A DNA stretch of 20,037 bases, from the NCBI GenBank assembly GCA_934307695.1, contig CAKRCS010000023.1:1-20037 (forward strand), written 5' to 3'. Shown piece after piece: positions 7,056-14,838 of this stretch. Made by a program: the position numbers and the translations under genes. The notes under the pieces were generated by a model. It was not told the DNA's origin. It saw only the letters and a program-made list of their open reading frames with translations, and ran no database searches. Origin of the DNA: an uncultured Agathobacter sp. Its GTDB lineage: Bacteria; Bacillota; Clostridia; Lachnospirales; Lachnospiraceae. Each line of letters starts with the position of its first letter. The first letter of the stretch is position 1.

Positions 7056-7955
7056 ATGAAGAGAAAATTAGTTAGCATGGTATGCATGGCATCACTTGGA
7101 TTGTCACTTATGATGGGCTGCGGTTCTGTGGAGGGACATACAGGAGGCGCTTCTGAAAAAACAGAAACTGCCGAGGATGACTCAACCGTTTCAGAGACAC
7201 TCCAGAAGTATCGGAAGGATGGATTTAAAATCGGCGCAGATCTTTTTGCACCATATATTTATGAAGATGGAGACGGAAATATGACGGGTGTTGATTATGA
7301 TATTCTCACAACCATCCTTACGGAACTTGGTATTACTGATATTAAGGTTGTCCCAACTGCCTACGAATCCGTTATTCTTGAATTGAACAATGGCAACGTG
7401 GACTGCACATGCGACGGAATGTATATTACGGATGCAAGAATGCAGCAGGGAGTGTATTTTTCGGATGTCAGCTATTATGAAAATGACTGCGTGCTTATAG
7501 CAGCGGACTCTGATATTACTTCAGAGGCTGATCTGGCTGGAAAGAAACTTGCGGTTTGTACTGGCTCTGTAGCCGCTACGATTGGAGAAGAAATGGTAGC
7601 TGATGGCAGGGTAGGATCTCTTGATTATTATACATCCAACGATCTGACTTTTCAGGCTGTTTCTTCGGGACAGGCGGATGCAGTGCTTTGCGATTGCTTT
7701 GCGGCTTCGCCTGCAATGGGTGAAAATTCAAATCTTGGGCTTAAATACCTTGACAATTACACTCCTCAGCTTACGGATGCCGTTGCCGGGTTTGGCTTTA
7801 GAGCATCGGAGAAAGATTTTGTTGCGGAATTTAATGCGGTACTTAATGAGATGAAAGAAGATGGAAGGCTTCAGAAAATTTTTGATAAATGGAATATGAA
7901 TTCGTCCGTATTCTGTGGAGTTGAGGAAGGATATACAACAAATCTTGCGGAGTAA
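7056..7955 (+). CDS. Amino-acid ABC transporter substrate-binding lipoprotein
   Basis: 299-residue family 3 solute-binding protein that captures the substrate outside the cell. A lipoprotein signal peptide (MKRK, hydrophobic core to M20, lipobox MMGC) predicts lipid attachment at C22. An acidic/serine linker (about 23-50) leads into the bilobed domain, recognisable by DLFAPYIYEDGDGNMTGVDYD (segments DLFAPYIYEDGDG and MTGVDYDI), LAGKKLAVCTGS and the C-terminal LNEMKEDGRLQKIFDKW. Length is slightly above the family norm because of the linker. AAAGGAGG at about 7040-7047 serves the ATG. Together with the preceding two genes it completes a one-permease importer. Ligand specificity, likely an amino acid or an amine, cannot be read with confidence. 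Confidence 0.93.
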   Translation: MKRKLVSMVCMASLGLSLMMGCGSVEGHTGGASEKTETAEDDSTVSETLQKYRKDGFKIGADLFAPYIYEDGDGNMTGVDYDILTTILTELGITDIKVVPTAYESVILELNNGNVDCTCDGMYITDARMQQGVYFSDVSYYENDCVLIAADSDITSEADLAGKKLAVCTGSVAATIGEEMVADGRVGSLDYYTSNDLTFQAVSSGQADAVLCDCFAASPAMGENSNLGLKYLDNYTPQLTDAVAGFGFRASEKDFVAEFNAVLNEMKEDGRLQKIFDKWNMNSSVFCGVEEGYTTNLAE

Positions 7956-7975
7956 ATATTGAAAGGAGACGTAAA

Positions 7976-8572
7976 ATGAAGTATGTAATTGCTTTGAACC
8001 GTCAGTTTGGAAGTCTTGGTCGTCAAGTGGCTCAGCGCGTAGCAGAGCTTATGGATATCGAATATTACGATAGAGATATTGTTGAAGCTACCTCAAAAAA
8101 GTTAGGAGTACCCGTTTCAAAGATTAGCGATCAGGAAGAAAGCCATGGTGGTAAGTTTTTTGGAATGCAGTTTCCACTTGGAAATGGTAATGACAGCATG
8201 AAGGATGAAATTTTTGACGAACAAGAAAAAATTATTATGAACCTAGCGGATAAGGAATCATGCATTATTGTTGGAAGATGTGCGGATTATGTTCTAAGAA
8301 ATAACGAAAATGTGCTTAATGTTTTTGTTTATGCATCCTACGGAAGCAGGATAAAAAATTCGGTTGATGTCCTTAATCTTGAGCCGGAGGAGGCATTAAA
8401 GAGAATCAAAGCAGTTGATAAGGCGAGAGATAACTACCACATGAAATATGCCGGCTATTTGCCAAATGACATGAACCACATACATGTAATGCTTGACAGC
8501 GGAACACTTGGTGTTGATGGTACTGCCCAGGCAATCGTTAAAATTGCAAAAAACCGTTTCAACTTGGAATAG
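7976..8572 (+). CDS. Cytidylate kinase-like family protein
   Basis: 198-residue P-loop NMP-kinase-like protein of the Cytidylate_kin2 type. The N-terminal phosphate-binding loop is RQFGSLGR (9-16) after a beta strand, without the canonical GK[ST]; YYDRDIV (30-36) and the strand-loop IIVGRCADYVL (about 96-106) match the family. Family members are widespread in Clostridia and generally of unproven function; true CMP kinases have a different P-loop. AAGGAG precedes the ATG by a normal distance. Its place between the binding protein and the second aminotransferase, with gaps of 20 and 14 bases, suggests a pathway role: phosphorylating the imported compound or an intermediate. That role is inference. 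Housekeeping CMP kinase is the less likely alternative. Confidence 0.82.
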   Translation: MKYVIALNRQFGSLGRQVAQRVAELMDIEYYDRDIVEATSKKLGVPVSKISDQEESHGGKFFGMQFPLGNGNDSMKDEIFDEQEKIIMNLADKESCIIVGRCADYVLRNNENVLNVFVYASYGSRIKNSVDVLNLEPEEALKRIKAVDKARDNYHMKYAGYLPNDMNHIHVMLDSGTLGVDGTAQAIVKIAKNRFNLE

Positions 8573-8586
8573 CAGAGGTGAGAAAA

Positions 8587-9936
8587 ATGGGAATCAGTGA
8601 ATATTATGAAACACTGAAGGAAGAATATAAAAAGTACACTCCGTTATCAGGAAGGGCTTTTGAAAAAGCAAAGCTTTATTTAGCCGGAGGAGAGACAAGA
8701 ACAGTATCTTATTATCCACCCTACCCGCTTACTATTGAGAGTGGAAAGAAAGCTGTGATCTATGATGTGGATGGTAATAGATACATTGATTTTGTCAATA
8801 ATTACACATCTTTGATTCACGGGCATGCCAATGAAAAAATTACGGAAGCTATTGAATATGCAGCCAGCAGAGGAACTGCCTGTCCAGCTGGAATTGAGGA
8901 TCAAGTCAGACTTGCCGAGCTTATGTCGGAAAGGATTCCATGCGTAGATACAGTCAGATTTTGCAATTCGGGCACGGAGGCTACTCTTTTTGCAACAAGG
9001 GCAGCGAAGGTGTTTACTGGGAAGAATGGAATTGTAAAAATGTTTGGTGGCTACCACGGAACCACAGATATGATGGAATACAATGTCTGCCCGCCGAAGA
9101 TCGATTATGAACACCCGGAGAACAATCTTGTTCCAAGACCAGATATTGGTGGCGTGAGCGATAAACTCGCCTCAGAAATGTTTGTGATTCCTTACAATGA
9201 TATTGAAGCCGCTACAAATGTTATGGATCAGCATCATGATGAAATCGCAGGAATAATTGTGGAACCGTTTCTTGGAGCAGGCGGAGTAATTCCTGCTACC
9301 CAGAAATTTATGGAAGCACTTCGGAATCTTTGCACAAAATATGGATGCCTTCTTATTTTTGATGAGGTGCAGGCTCTCAGACTTTCGGAGGGAGGCGCGC
9401 AGAAGCTTTACGGTGTAACTCCGGATATAGCGGCCTTTGGTAAGATTATAGGGGGCGGCCTTCCGGTTGGTGCCGTGGGTGGTCGCAGGGATGTAATGGA
9501 CGTGTTTAATGCAACAGGAAAATCGCCAGTTACGCAGTCTGGCACATTTAATGGCAATAGATGCACGATGGCCGCTGGTTATGCGTCGCTTATTCAGTAC
9601 AAGGATGAGGATGCAAGGCGACTTGACCATTTGGGAGTCATGCTTCAAAAAAACATAGATGATGCTTTTGCAACTACGGGAATAGATGGATGCGCTACAC
9701 GGTCAGGATCGCTTTTAAATTTTCACTTTATCAAAGGTATACCAGATAATTATCTTGAGGTTACTAAGTCGGATAAGGGACTGGCGAAAGTGATGCATTT
9801 AGAAATGCTTAAGAGAGGCTATTTTGTAGCACCAAGGGGACTTGTGGTTCTTTCAACTCCGATGAATGAAAGCACAATCAACGGATTTTCTTCAGCATTT
9901 AAGGAGTCCCTAGAAAGCATAGCCAAGCATTTATGA
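8587..9936 (+). CDS. GSA-aminomutase-like class III aminotransferase
   Basis: 449-residue PLP enzyme resembling glutamate-1-semialdehyde 2,1-aminomutase. Landmarks are LAGGETRTVSYYPPYP near 32-47, FCNSGTEAT (125-133), GGYHGTTD (154-161), D259 in LIFDEVQALRLSEGG and Schiff-base K286 in AAFGKIIGGGLPVGAVGG. No other heme-pathway gene is nearby and it ends a transport operon, so a catabolic or racemising role is likelier than HemL. Class III relatives include amino-acid epimerases and aminomutases that move the amino group within one molecule. AGAGGTG at 8574-8580 favours ATG 8587 over GTG 8578. It is only about superficially like the first aminotransferase of the operon and lacks its cysteine cluster. 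Confidence 0.88.
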   Translation: MGISEYYETLKEEYKKYTPLSGRAFEKAKLYLAGGETRTVSYYPPYPLTIESGKKAVIYDVDGNRYIDFVNNYTSLIHGHANEKITEAIEYAASRGTACPAGIEDQVRLAELMSERIPCVDTVRFCNSGTEATLFATRAAKVFTGKNGIVKMFGGYHGTTDMMEYNVCPPKIDYEHPENNLVPRPDIGGVSDKLASEMFVIPYNDIEAATNVMDQHHDEIAGIIVEPFLGAGGVIPATQKFMEALRNLCTKYGCLLIFDEVQALRLSEGGAQKLYGVTPDIAAFGKIIGGGLPVGAVGGRRDVMDVFNATGKSPVTQSGTFNGNRCTMAAGYASLIQYKDEDARRLDHLGVMLQKNIDDAFATTGIDGCATRSGSLLNFHFIKGIPDNYLEVTKSDKGLAKVMHLEMLKRGYFVAPRGLVVLSTPMNESTINGFSSAFKESLESIAKHL

Positions 9937-9973
9937 GGGGATAGCATACTTTTTTCAAAAGATAGGCATAAGT

Positions 9974-10005
9974 AGCAGGGACATTTAAATCGTTCCTGCT
10001 TTTTT
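9974..10005 (+). terminator. Operon terminator 1
   Basis: A 9-pair stem (9974-9982 with 9992-10000, one G-T pair) is followed by T6. It lies 37 bases after the second aminotransferase. Confidence 0.88.
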
Positions 10006-10008
10006 GCG

Positions 10009-10028
10009 GTGCGCCTTGCGCACTTTTT
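10009..10028 (+). terminator. Operon terminator 2 (tandem)
   Basis: GTGCGC (10009-10014), loop CTT, GCGCAC (10018-10023) and T5. It follows the first terminator after three bases. The gap 9937-10074 holds these two hairpins and a candidate promoter, nothing else seen. Confidence 0.75.
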
Positions 10029-10032
10029 ACAT

Positions 10033-10061
10033 TTGAATATATGGCATAAACATGCTATTAT
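10033..10061 (+). promoter_or_regulatory. Candidate promoter of sensor/GH53 gene
   Basis: TTGAAT (10033-10038), a 17-base spacer and TATTAT (10056-10061) fit sigma-A. Transcription would begin near 10068, inside the apparent ribosome site of ATG 10075, so either that start or this promoter is slightly misplaced; ATG 10096 would remain usable. Confidence 0.45.
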
Positions 10062-10074
10062 TTAAGGTGAATAT

Positions 10075-13000
10075 ATGGAAAGGCAGCATAATCTGATGAA
10101 AAAAATTGCTTTGATATCAGATGGATGGAAACGGCTGGTTACATATTCCTGGGTAGATGGCATCATGGGGAATGCAAAGGGGCTGGGCGAAGAAATCTGT
10201 CTGCATCAGTTCAATACGAATGGCAACTGGAGCCACGATAAGAAGTACAATGACGGTGAGTACAAGCTGTATACGCTGCCAAACTGGGAAGCGTATGACG
10301 GCGTTATTTTTGATGGCACCAATATCACGGATCAGGAGACGATTCGGTGGATCGTTGAAGTTTTAAAGACGCTTTCAATCCCGGTGGTGAGTATCTCATA
10401 TGCTGTGGATGGCTTTTATTATGTGGGAAATAATAATAAGAAGCTGTTCCGGCAGATGATCAATCACCTCTATCAGGTACACGGCTGCAGGGATTTTGTG
10501 TTCGCGGGCGGACCGGATTACAACTATGAGAATCAGATGCGGCGCGCGGCTTTTGAGGAGGCAATGGCAGAGTATGGCCTGCCGGCAGGAAACGAGCGGA
10601 TTCTTTGCGGAGATTTCGATTTCGCAACGGGCGAACGTTACATGCAGGAATGGGTGGAGCAGGACAGAAAGCTTCCGGGTGCCTTCGTATGCGCAAACGA
10701 TAATATTGCAGCGGGGCTGTGTTCGGCAGCAATGCGGTTAGGATATGAGATTCCGCAGGATTTTCTGGTTACGGGTTTCGACAATCTGGACAAGGCGGCA
10801 TACTTTAAGCCACAGATTTCGACCGTGGAGCACAACCGTGGAAATATCGGTGGTGCTGCGTTACAGGTTTTATCCAGCATCTGGAAGGGTGACAACGTAG
10901 AACCATTTCATTATTTTACATCGGAGTGCATTTTCGGAGAGAGCTGCGGCTGCCCGAACAGCGGGCGCGTGGATTACCGGGATTATGCCAAGTGGCAGAT
11001 CGAGTATCGGGTGAAGCGTGAAACGGATGAAGAGGCGGTTATGTCACTTGAGAACCGGATTGCGGAATGCAACGATTTTTATTCGGTATTTAAGAACTTT
11101 ACGGAGTACATTTTGTCGTTAAAATGCGATGAGGTATACATCGTGGTCGACAAGCGGCTGATCGATGCCGATATCGATACCGTTTTTCCGACCGAAGCGT
11201 ACCAGCGGCAGAATATGACTGTCGGCTACGCTGCAGGCAGAAGTGGTGCAATCGAGATAACGGATGAGAGCATTCTGGAAGAATATATGGACAAGAATGG
11301 CGTGGATAGCGAGTATATGTTCTGCCCAATCCATTTCCGCGAACAGCTCATTGGGTATACGATCCTGAAAAATCCGATATTTTTATACGCAAATCCATAT
11401 TTTTATGATGTACATTCGGTGTTTGTCTCAAAGCTGGACAGCCTGTACAAGCAGATGAAGCTTAAGAATGTCTACAACCGTGATCCTCTTACCAAGCTCT
11501 ACAACCGTGTCGCTTACAATGAGATGATCGTGCCACAGTTTGAAAAATGCCAGAGTCGGAATATCCCTTGTGCGATGGTATTTTTTGATGTTGACCGATT
11601 TAAGCTTCTCAATGACACTTACGGACATGAGTATGGGGATAGAGTTTTAAAGAAGATCGCGGATGTTCTGGAGCGCAATAAATCAAAAGAAGCACTTGTG
11701 TATCGGTTTGGCGGTGACGAGTTTGTTGTGTTTTGGGCAGATGCAACGATCAGTAAGTGCGAGGCATTTATCCGCAGGGTGAACGATGAATTTTTGCAGG
11801 ACAACATCCATGTCAGCGATGGTGTCATCATTACCGACCCGAAGAGCCCTCGTACATTGGATGAGTATCTGGTCATGGCAGATAAGAAAATGTATGAAGT
11901 AAAAAGTGCAAGAAAGAGAAAAGAACAGATGAAGTTTTTAAAAGGTGTTGATATTTCTTCCCTGCCGGAGCATCTGGACGGAAGAGAAAAATTTTATACA
12001 GCGGATGGAAGATGTGTTGATCCGTTTGAATTATTGAAGGAGAACAATATCAATTCCGTGCGCCTGCGTATATGGAATGATCCGGGGTTGGTTGAGGACG
12101 CTAAGGGATATTGTGACCTCGGACATACCATCTGGATGGCAAAGAAGATAAAGGAAAACGACATGCACTTCATGCTGGATTTCCATTATTCGGATTTCTG
12201 GGCAGATCCGGGACAGCAGCGCAAGCCGCATGCATGGGAGAATCTTGGCTTTGAGGAATTAAAGGAGGCGGTATACACCTACACGAGGGATGTTCTTCGC
12301 ACCATGGAGAAGGAGGGCTGCCTTCCGGACATTGTGCAGGTTGGCAATGAAATCCGAAGCGGAATGCTTTTCCCGGACGGCGCGGTACCAAATTACAAGA
12401 ACCTTGCGGAGCTGATCAATGCGGGGATTCATGCGGTAAGAGAAGTTTCCAGAGATATTTCCGTGATGATCCACTTAGACCAGGGGGGAAGGTTCTTCTA
12501 TTTGAAGGAATGGTTTGACGCGGTATTTGCGGCGGGTATGGAGCCAATCGATGCGATTGGTATCTCTTTCTACTCCTTCTGGCATGGAACCTTTATGGAT
12601 TTAAAGAGCTCGATGGAGCAGCTGATCGAGCGCTATCAGCTTCCGGTTTATGTCGTGGAGACTGCTCATCCATGGAGACACTGCGAGGGAGAACACGTAT
12701 CCGCGGATCTGATGAAGACGGCGGGACTTCCGGCAGGACAGGAGGAACAGAAAAAGTCGTTATCGCTTATCATGCAGATTGCATCCGAGGCGTCGAAGGA
12801 GCATCCGACCGGCGTATATTATTGGGAACCGCTTTGTATTCCGGGACGCACATATGGAACCTGGGATGAAAATATGGGTATGCTGGACGAGCATGGGAAG
12901 GCATTATGCTCCTTTGAAGCATACCGGGACTTTAATCCGATGTACCCGCCAATCTCCAATCTGGATGAATATATGAATGCGTTGTACGCAGTAAGTGACG

Positions 13001-13443
13001 ATTCGGAGCTTCCGGCCGGAACCAACCTTGTGCCAAACGGAGATTTCTCCGAGGGCGAAAAAGGCTGGTGGACGACAAAAAATCCAAAGGACGTAGAGAT
13101 TGACTTCCGGGATGGCGAGGTCTATGTCGCTGCGAAGAGCAACTTTACGTTTTCGATATTCCGGGATGTGAATATCAGCAGGCGCGGAACGTACCGCCTG
13201 TCTGTGGACTATCGTGGAACCAACACGACTGGAGTTAAGGTGGAGCTGTTTATCCGGATCATTTCCTGCAATGGGCAGGAGGAGCAGAAGAAGACGATCT
13301 TTCCGGCCGATGTGCGGTTCGTGACATACAGCATTGACAATCTGATGCTTGATGCCGGTCAGGTTCAGGTGGGTGTCCGCATGGATACGCCACCGGTATT
13401 TGGCAGGATTAAAAACATTTCGCTTGTAGCGGTGGACGACTGA
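10075..13443 (+). CDS. LacI-type sensor / GGDEF / GH53 galactanase fusion protein
   Basis: 1122 residues in one uninterrupted frame. Residues about 8-290 are a LacI/periplasmic-binding-like sugar-sensing domain without a DNA-binding HTH. A linker region (about 290-465) precedes a GGDEF domain (about 465-612) with FFDVDRFK (D505), the GGDEF motif at 546-550 and no RxxD inhibitory site (SKEA at 537-540). Residues 619-955 are a full GH53 arabinogalactan endo-1,4-galactanase domain: GVDISSL, RLRIWNDP, LDFHYSDFWADP, acid/base E759 in QVGNEI, nucleophile E862 in VVETAHPW. Residues about 983-1120 look like a carbohydrate-binding beta-sandwich (NLVPNGDFSEG). There is no signal peptide, so cytoplasmic action on imported galacto-oligosaccharides is inferred. 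AAGGTGA precedes ATG 10075; ATG 10096 is an alternative. LacI-GGDEF proteins are known; the GH53 addition is unusual. Confidence 0.9.
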   Translation: MERQHNLMKKIALISDGWKRLVTYSWVDGIMGNAKGLGEEICLHQFNTNGNWSHDKKYNDGEYKLYTLPNWEAYDGVIFDGTNITDQETIRWIVEVLKTLSIPVVSISYAVDGFYYVGNNNKKLFRQMINHLYQVHGCRDFVFAGGPDYNYENQMRRAAFEEAMAEYGLPAGNERILCGDFDFATGERYMQEWVEQDRKLPGAFVCANDNIAAGLCSAAMRLGYEIPQDFLVTGFDNLDKAAYFKPQISTVEHNRGNIGGAALQVLSSIWKGDNVEPFHYFTSECIFGESCGCPNSGRVDYRDYAKWQIEYRVKRETDEEAVMSLENRIAECNDFYSVFKNFTEYILSLKCDEVYIVVDKRLIDADIDTVFPTEAYQRQNMTVGYAAGRSGAIEITDESILEEYMDKNGVDSEYMFCPIHFREQLIGYTILKNPIFLYANPYFYDVHSVFVSKLDSLYKQMKLKNVYNRDPLTKLYNRVAYNEMIVPQFEKCQSRNIPCAMVFFDVDRFKLLNDTYGHEYGDRVLKKIADVLERNKSKEALVYRFGGDEFVVFWADATISKCEAFIRRVNDEFLQDNIHVSDGVIITDPKSPRTLDEYLVMADKKMYEVKSARKRKEQMKFLKGVDISSLPEHLDGREKFYTADGRCVDPFELLKENNINSVRLRIWNDPGLVEDAKGYCDLGHTIWMAKKIKENDMHFMLDFHYSDFWADPGQQRKPHAWENLGFEELKEAVYTYTRDVLRTMEKEGCLPDIVQVGNEIRSGMLFPDGAVPNYKNLAELINAGIHAVREVSRDISVMIHLDQGGRFFYLKEWFDAVFAAGMEPIDAIGISFYSFWHGTFMDLKSSMEQLIERYQLPVYVVETAHPWRHCEGEHVSADLMKTAGLPAGQEEQKKSLSLIMQIASEASKEHPTGVYYWEPLCIPGRTYGTWDENMGMLDEHGKALCSFEAYRDFNPMYPPISNLDEYMNALYAVSDDSELPAGTNLVPNGDFSEGEKGWWTTKNPKDVEIDFRDGEVYVAAKSNFTFSIFRDVNISRRGTYRLSVDYRGTNTTGVKVELFIRIISCNGQEEQKKTIFPADVRFVTYSIDNLMLDAGQVQVGVRMDTPPVFGRIKNISLVAVDD

Positions 13444-13482
13444 TAACAGCACGAAAAATAGAAACACAAGGTGGAGGCCGAT

Positions 13483-14580
13483 ATGCGTACCTACCAGATA
13501 GATAATCGGAACACGGAATCCAAATATTACTATTTGTATAAGGAAATCAAGAAAGACATACTATCCGGATCTCTGAAAAATGGGGAGAAGCTTCCTTCGA
13601 AGCGCACGCTGGCAGAACATCTTGGAATCAGCCTGATCACGGTGGAAAATGCGTATCAGATGCTGAAGGCGGAGGGCTATATCGAGACGCAGGAGCGCAG
13701 CGGATACTATGTGTGCGAGATCAATGCCGCAGGGCATGGGGATGAACAATCGCATAAGATCGATCTGCTTCCAATCGAGCGCAAATACGGCAGCGATACC
13801 TCGGAGCTTTTCCCGACATCTCTGTATTTTCGGACGGTACGGAGCGTCATATCTGAGTACGGGGAGGATCTGTTAGCACGCTCTCCGAACGAGGGGTGTG
13901 CGATCCTTCGCAACAGCATTGCGGAATACCTTCTGCGCTATCGCGGTGTGTATGCGCAGCCGCAGCAGATCATCATCGGTTCCGGAGCGGAATACTTATA
14001 TGGAGCTGTCGTGCGGATGTTTGGCAATGACAAGCTGTACGGGATCGAAGATCCGTCCTATTCACAGATCCAGACCGTATACGAGGCTACGGGCGCACAC
14101 TGCCAGAAGCTTAAGATGGGAACGGACGGAATCGTGACGGAGGCACTTGCGGCAACGCAGGCAGATGTGCTGCATGTCACACCGTTTCACAGCTACCCGT
14201 CCGGCGTTACCGCGACGATCGGAAAGCGGTATGAATACCTGAAATGGGCTTCCGGGATGGAGTCACGCTATATTGTGGAGGATGATTTTGACAGCGAGTT
14301 CTTCATGCCGGGGAAACCGATTGAGACGCTGTTCATGCTGGATAACAGCCAGAAGGTCATCTATATCAACACCTTTACGAAGAGCCTGTCACCATCAATC
14401 CGTATGGGCTACATGATCCTTCCGGAGCATCTGACCGGCTTGTATAAGCAGAGCTCCGGAGCGTTTTCCTGCACGGTTCCGGTACTGGAGCAGTATGTTC
14501 TGGCGGAGTTTATCAATAAGGGATATTTTGAGCAGCACTTAAACCGCATCCGCAGGAGACGGCAGGACAGGATCGGATAG
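13483..14580 (+). CDS. MocR-type GntR regulator, C-terminally truncated
   Basis: 365-residue regulator with an N-terminal GntR winged helix (about 12-80: YLYKEIKKDILSGSLKNGEK, PSKRTLAEHLGIS, GYIETQERSGYYV) and a fold-type I aminotransferase-like effector domain that binds PLP. Cofactor residues are present: EDDFDSEF with D267 and K300 in TFTKSLSPSIRMGY. MocR proteins are usually about 450-480 residues, so roughly the last 95 residues, the C-terminal small domain, are missing. After RQDRI the frame is lost; V-K-A-A-V-K-E then stop can be read in another frame from 14582, suggesting a small insertion plus later loss. GGTGGAGG at 13470-13477 favours ATG 13483 over GTG 13471. It lies 39 bases after the fusion gene and probably is co-transcribed. 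Likely a decaying gene, though the DNA-binding part may survive. Confidence 0.8.
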   Translation: MRTYQIDNRNTESKYYYLYKEIKKDILSGSLKNGEKLPSKRTLAEHLGISLITVENAYQMLKAEGYIETQERSGYYVCEINAAGHGDEQSHKIDLLPIERKYGSDTSELFPTSLYFRTVRSVISEYGEDLLARSPNEGCAILRNSIAEYLLRYRGVYAQPQQIIIGSGAEYLYGAVVRMFGNDKLYGIEDPSYSQIQTVYEATGAHCQKLKMGTDGIVTEALAATQADVLHVTPFHSYPSGVTATIGKRYEYLKWASGMESRYIVEDDFDSEFFMPGKPIETLFMLDNSQKVIYINTFTKSLSPSIRMGYMILPEHLTGLYKQSSGAFSCTVPVLEQYVLAEFINKGYFEQHLNRIRRRRQDRIG

Positions 14581-14630
14581 TAAAGGCTGCGGTGAAGGAA
14601 TAGGGCTGTTACAAGTGCATATATGGAAAT

Positions 14631-14660
14631 AGAAAAGCCTCACATCTGTGAGGCTTTTCT
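14631..14660. terminator. Terminator after the MocR gene
   Basis: A perfect 13-base inverted repeat, AGAAAAGCCTCAC (14631-14643) and its complement (14648-14660), has loop ATCT. The T4 in the descending arm gives the tail; the A4 in the other arm would serve the opposite strand. Confidence 0.8.
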
Positions 14661-14693
14661 GAGGGGAGTATAAATAATTAATAAGAGGTATAA

Positions 14694-14721
14694 CCTAGAA
14701 AAAGCAAGTGCTTTTTCTAGG
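14694..14721. repeat. 28-base near-perfect palindrome
   Basis: CCTAGAAAAAGCA (14694-14706) and its exact complement (14709-14721) are separated by two bases. A5/T5 lies inside the stem and no T-run follows on either strand, so it is a weak terminator candidate; a dispersed repeat or processing site is possible. The remaining gap 14722-14838 holds no supported gene. Confidence 0.6.
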
Positions 14722-14838
14722 GCTATTTTATGATAGGCATGGACGGAAAACAATGGGAAGATAGTACCAGGACATGCACATACCAATCCCGGAAGCATAT
14801 CGTATAGAAACGGGAAAAGGGCATTTGAGGCGTTTCTT

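Noticed and set aside
2..9936. Integration of the AT-rich block at tRNA-Arg as a genomic island
   Set aside because: No integrase, no direct repeat of the tRNA 3' end and no mobility gene was seen between the tRNA and the block.
8587..9936. Second aminotransferase as a HemL heme-pathway enzyme
   Set aside because: It resembles GSA aminomutase but sits at the end of a transporter operon with no other heme gene, so the symbol hemL is not justified.
14724..14802. Small 25-residue reading frame after the palindrome
   Set aside because: No ribosome site, no recognisable motif and no homology could be supported.
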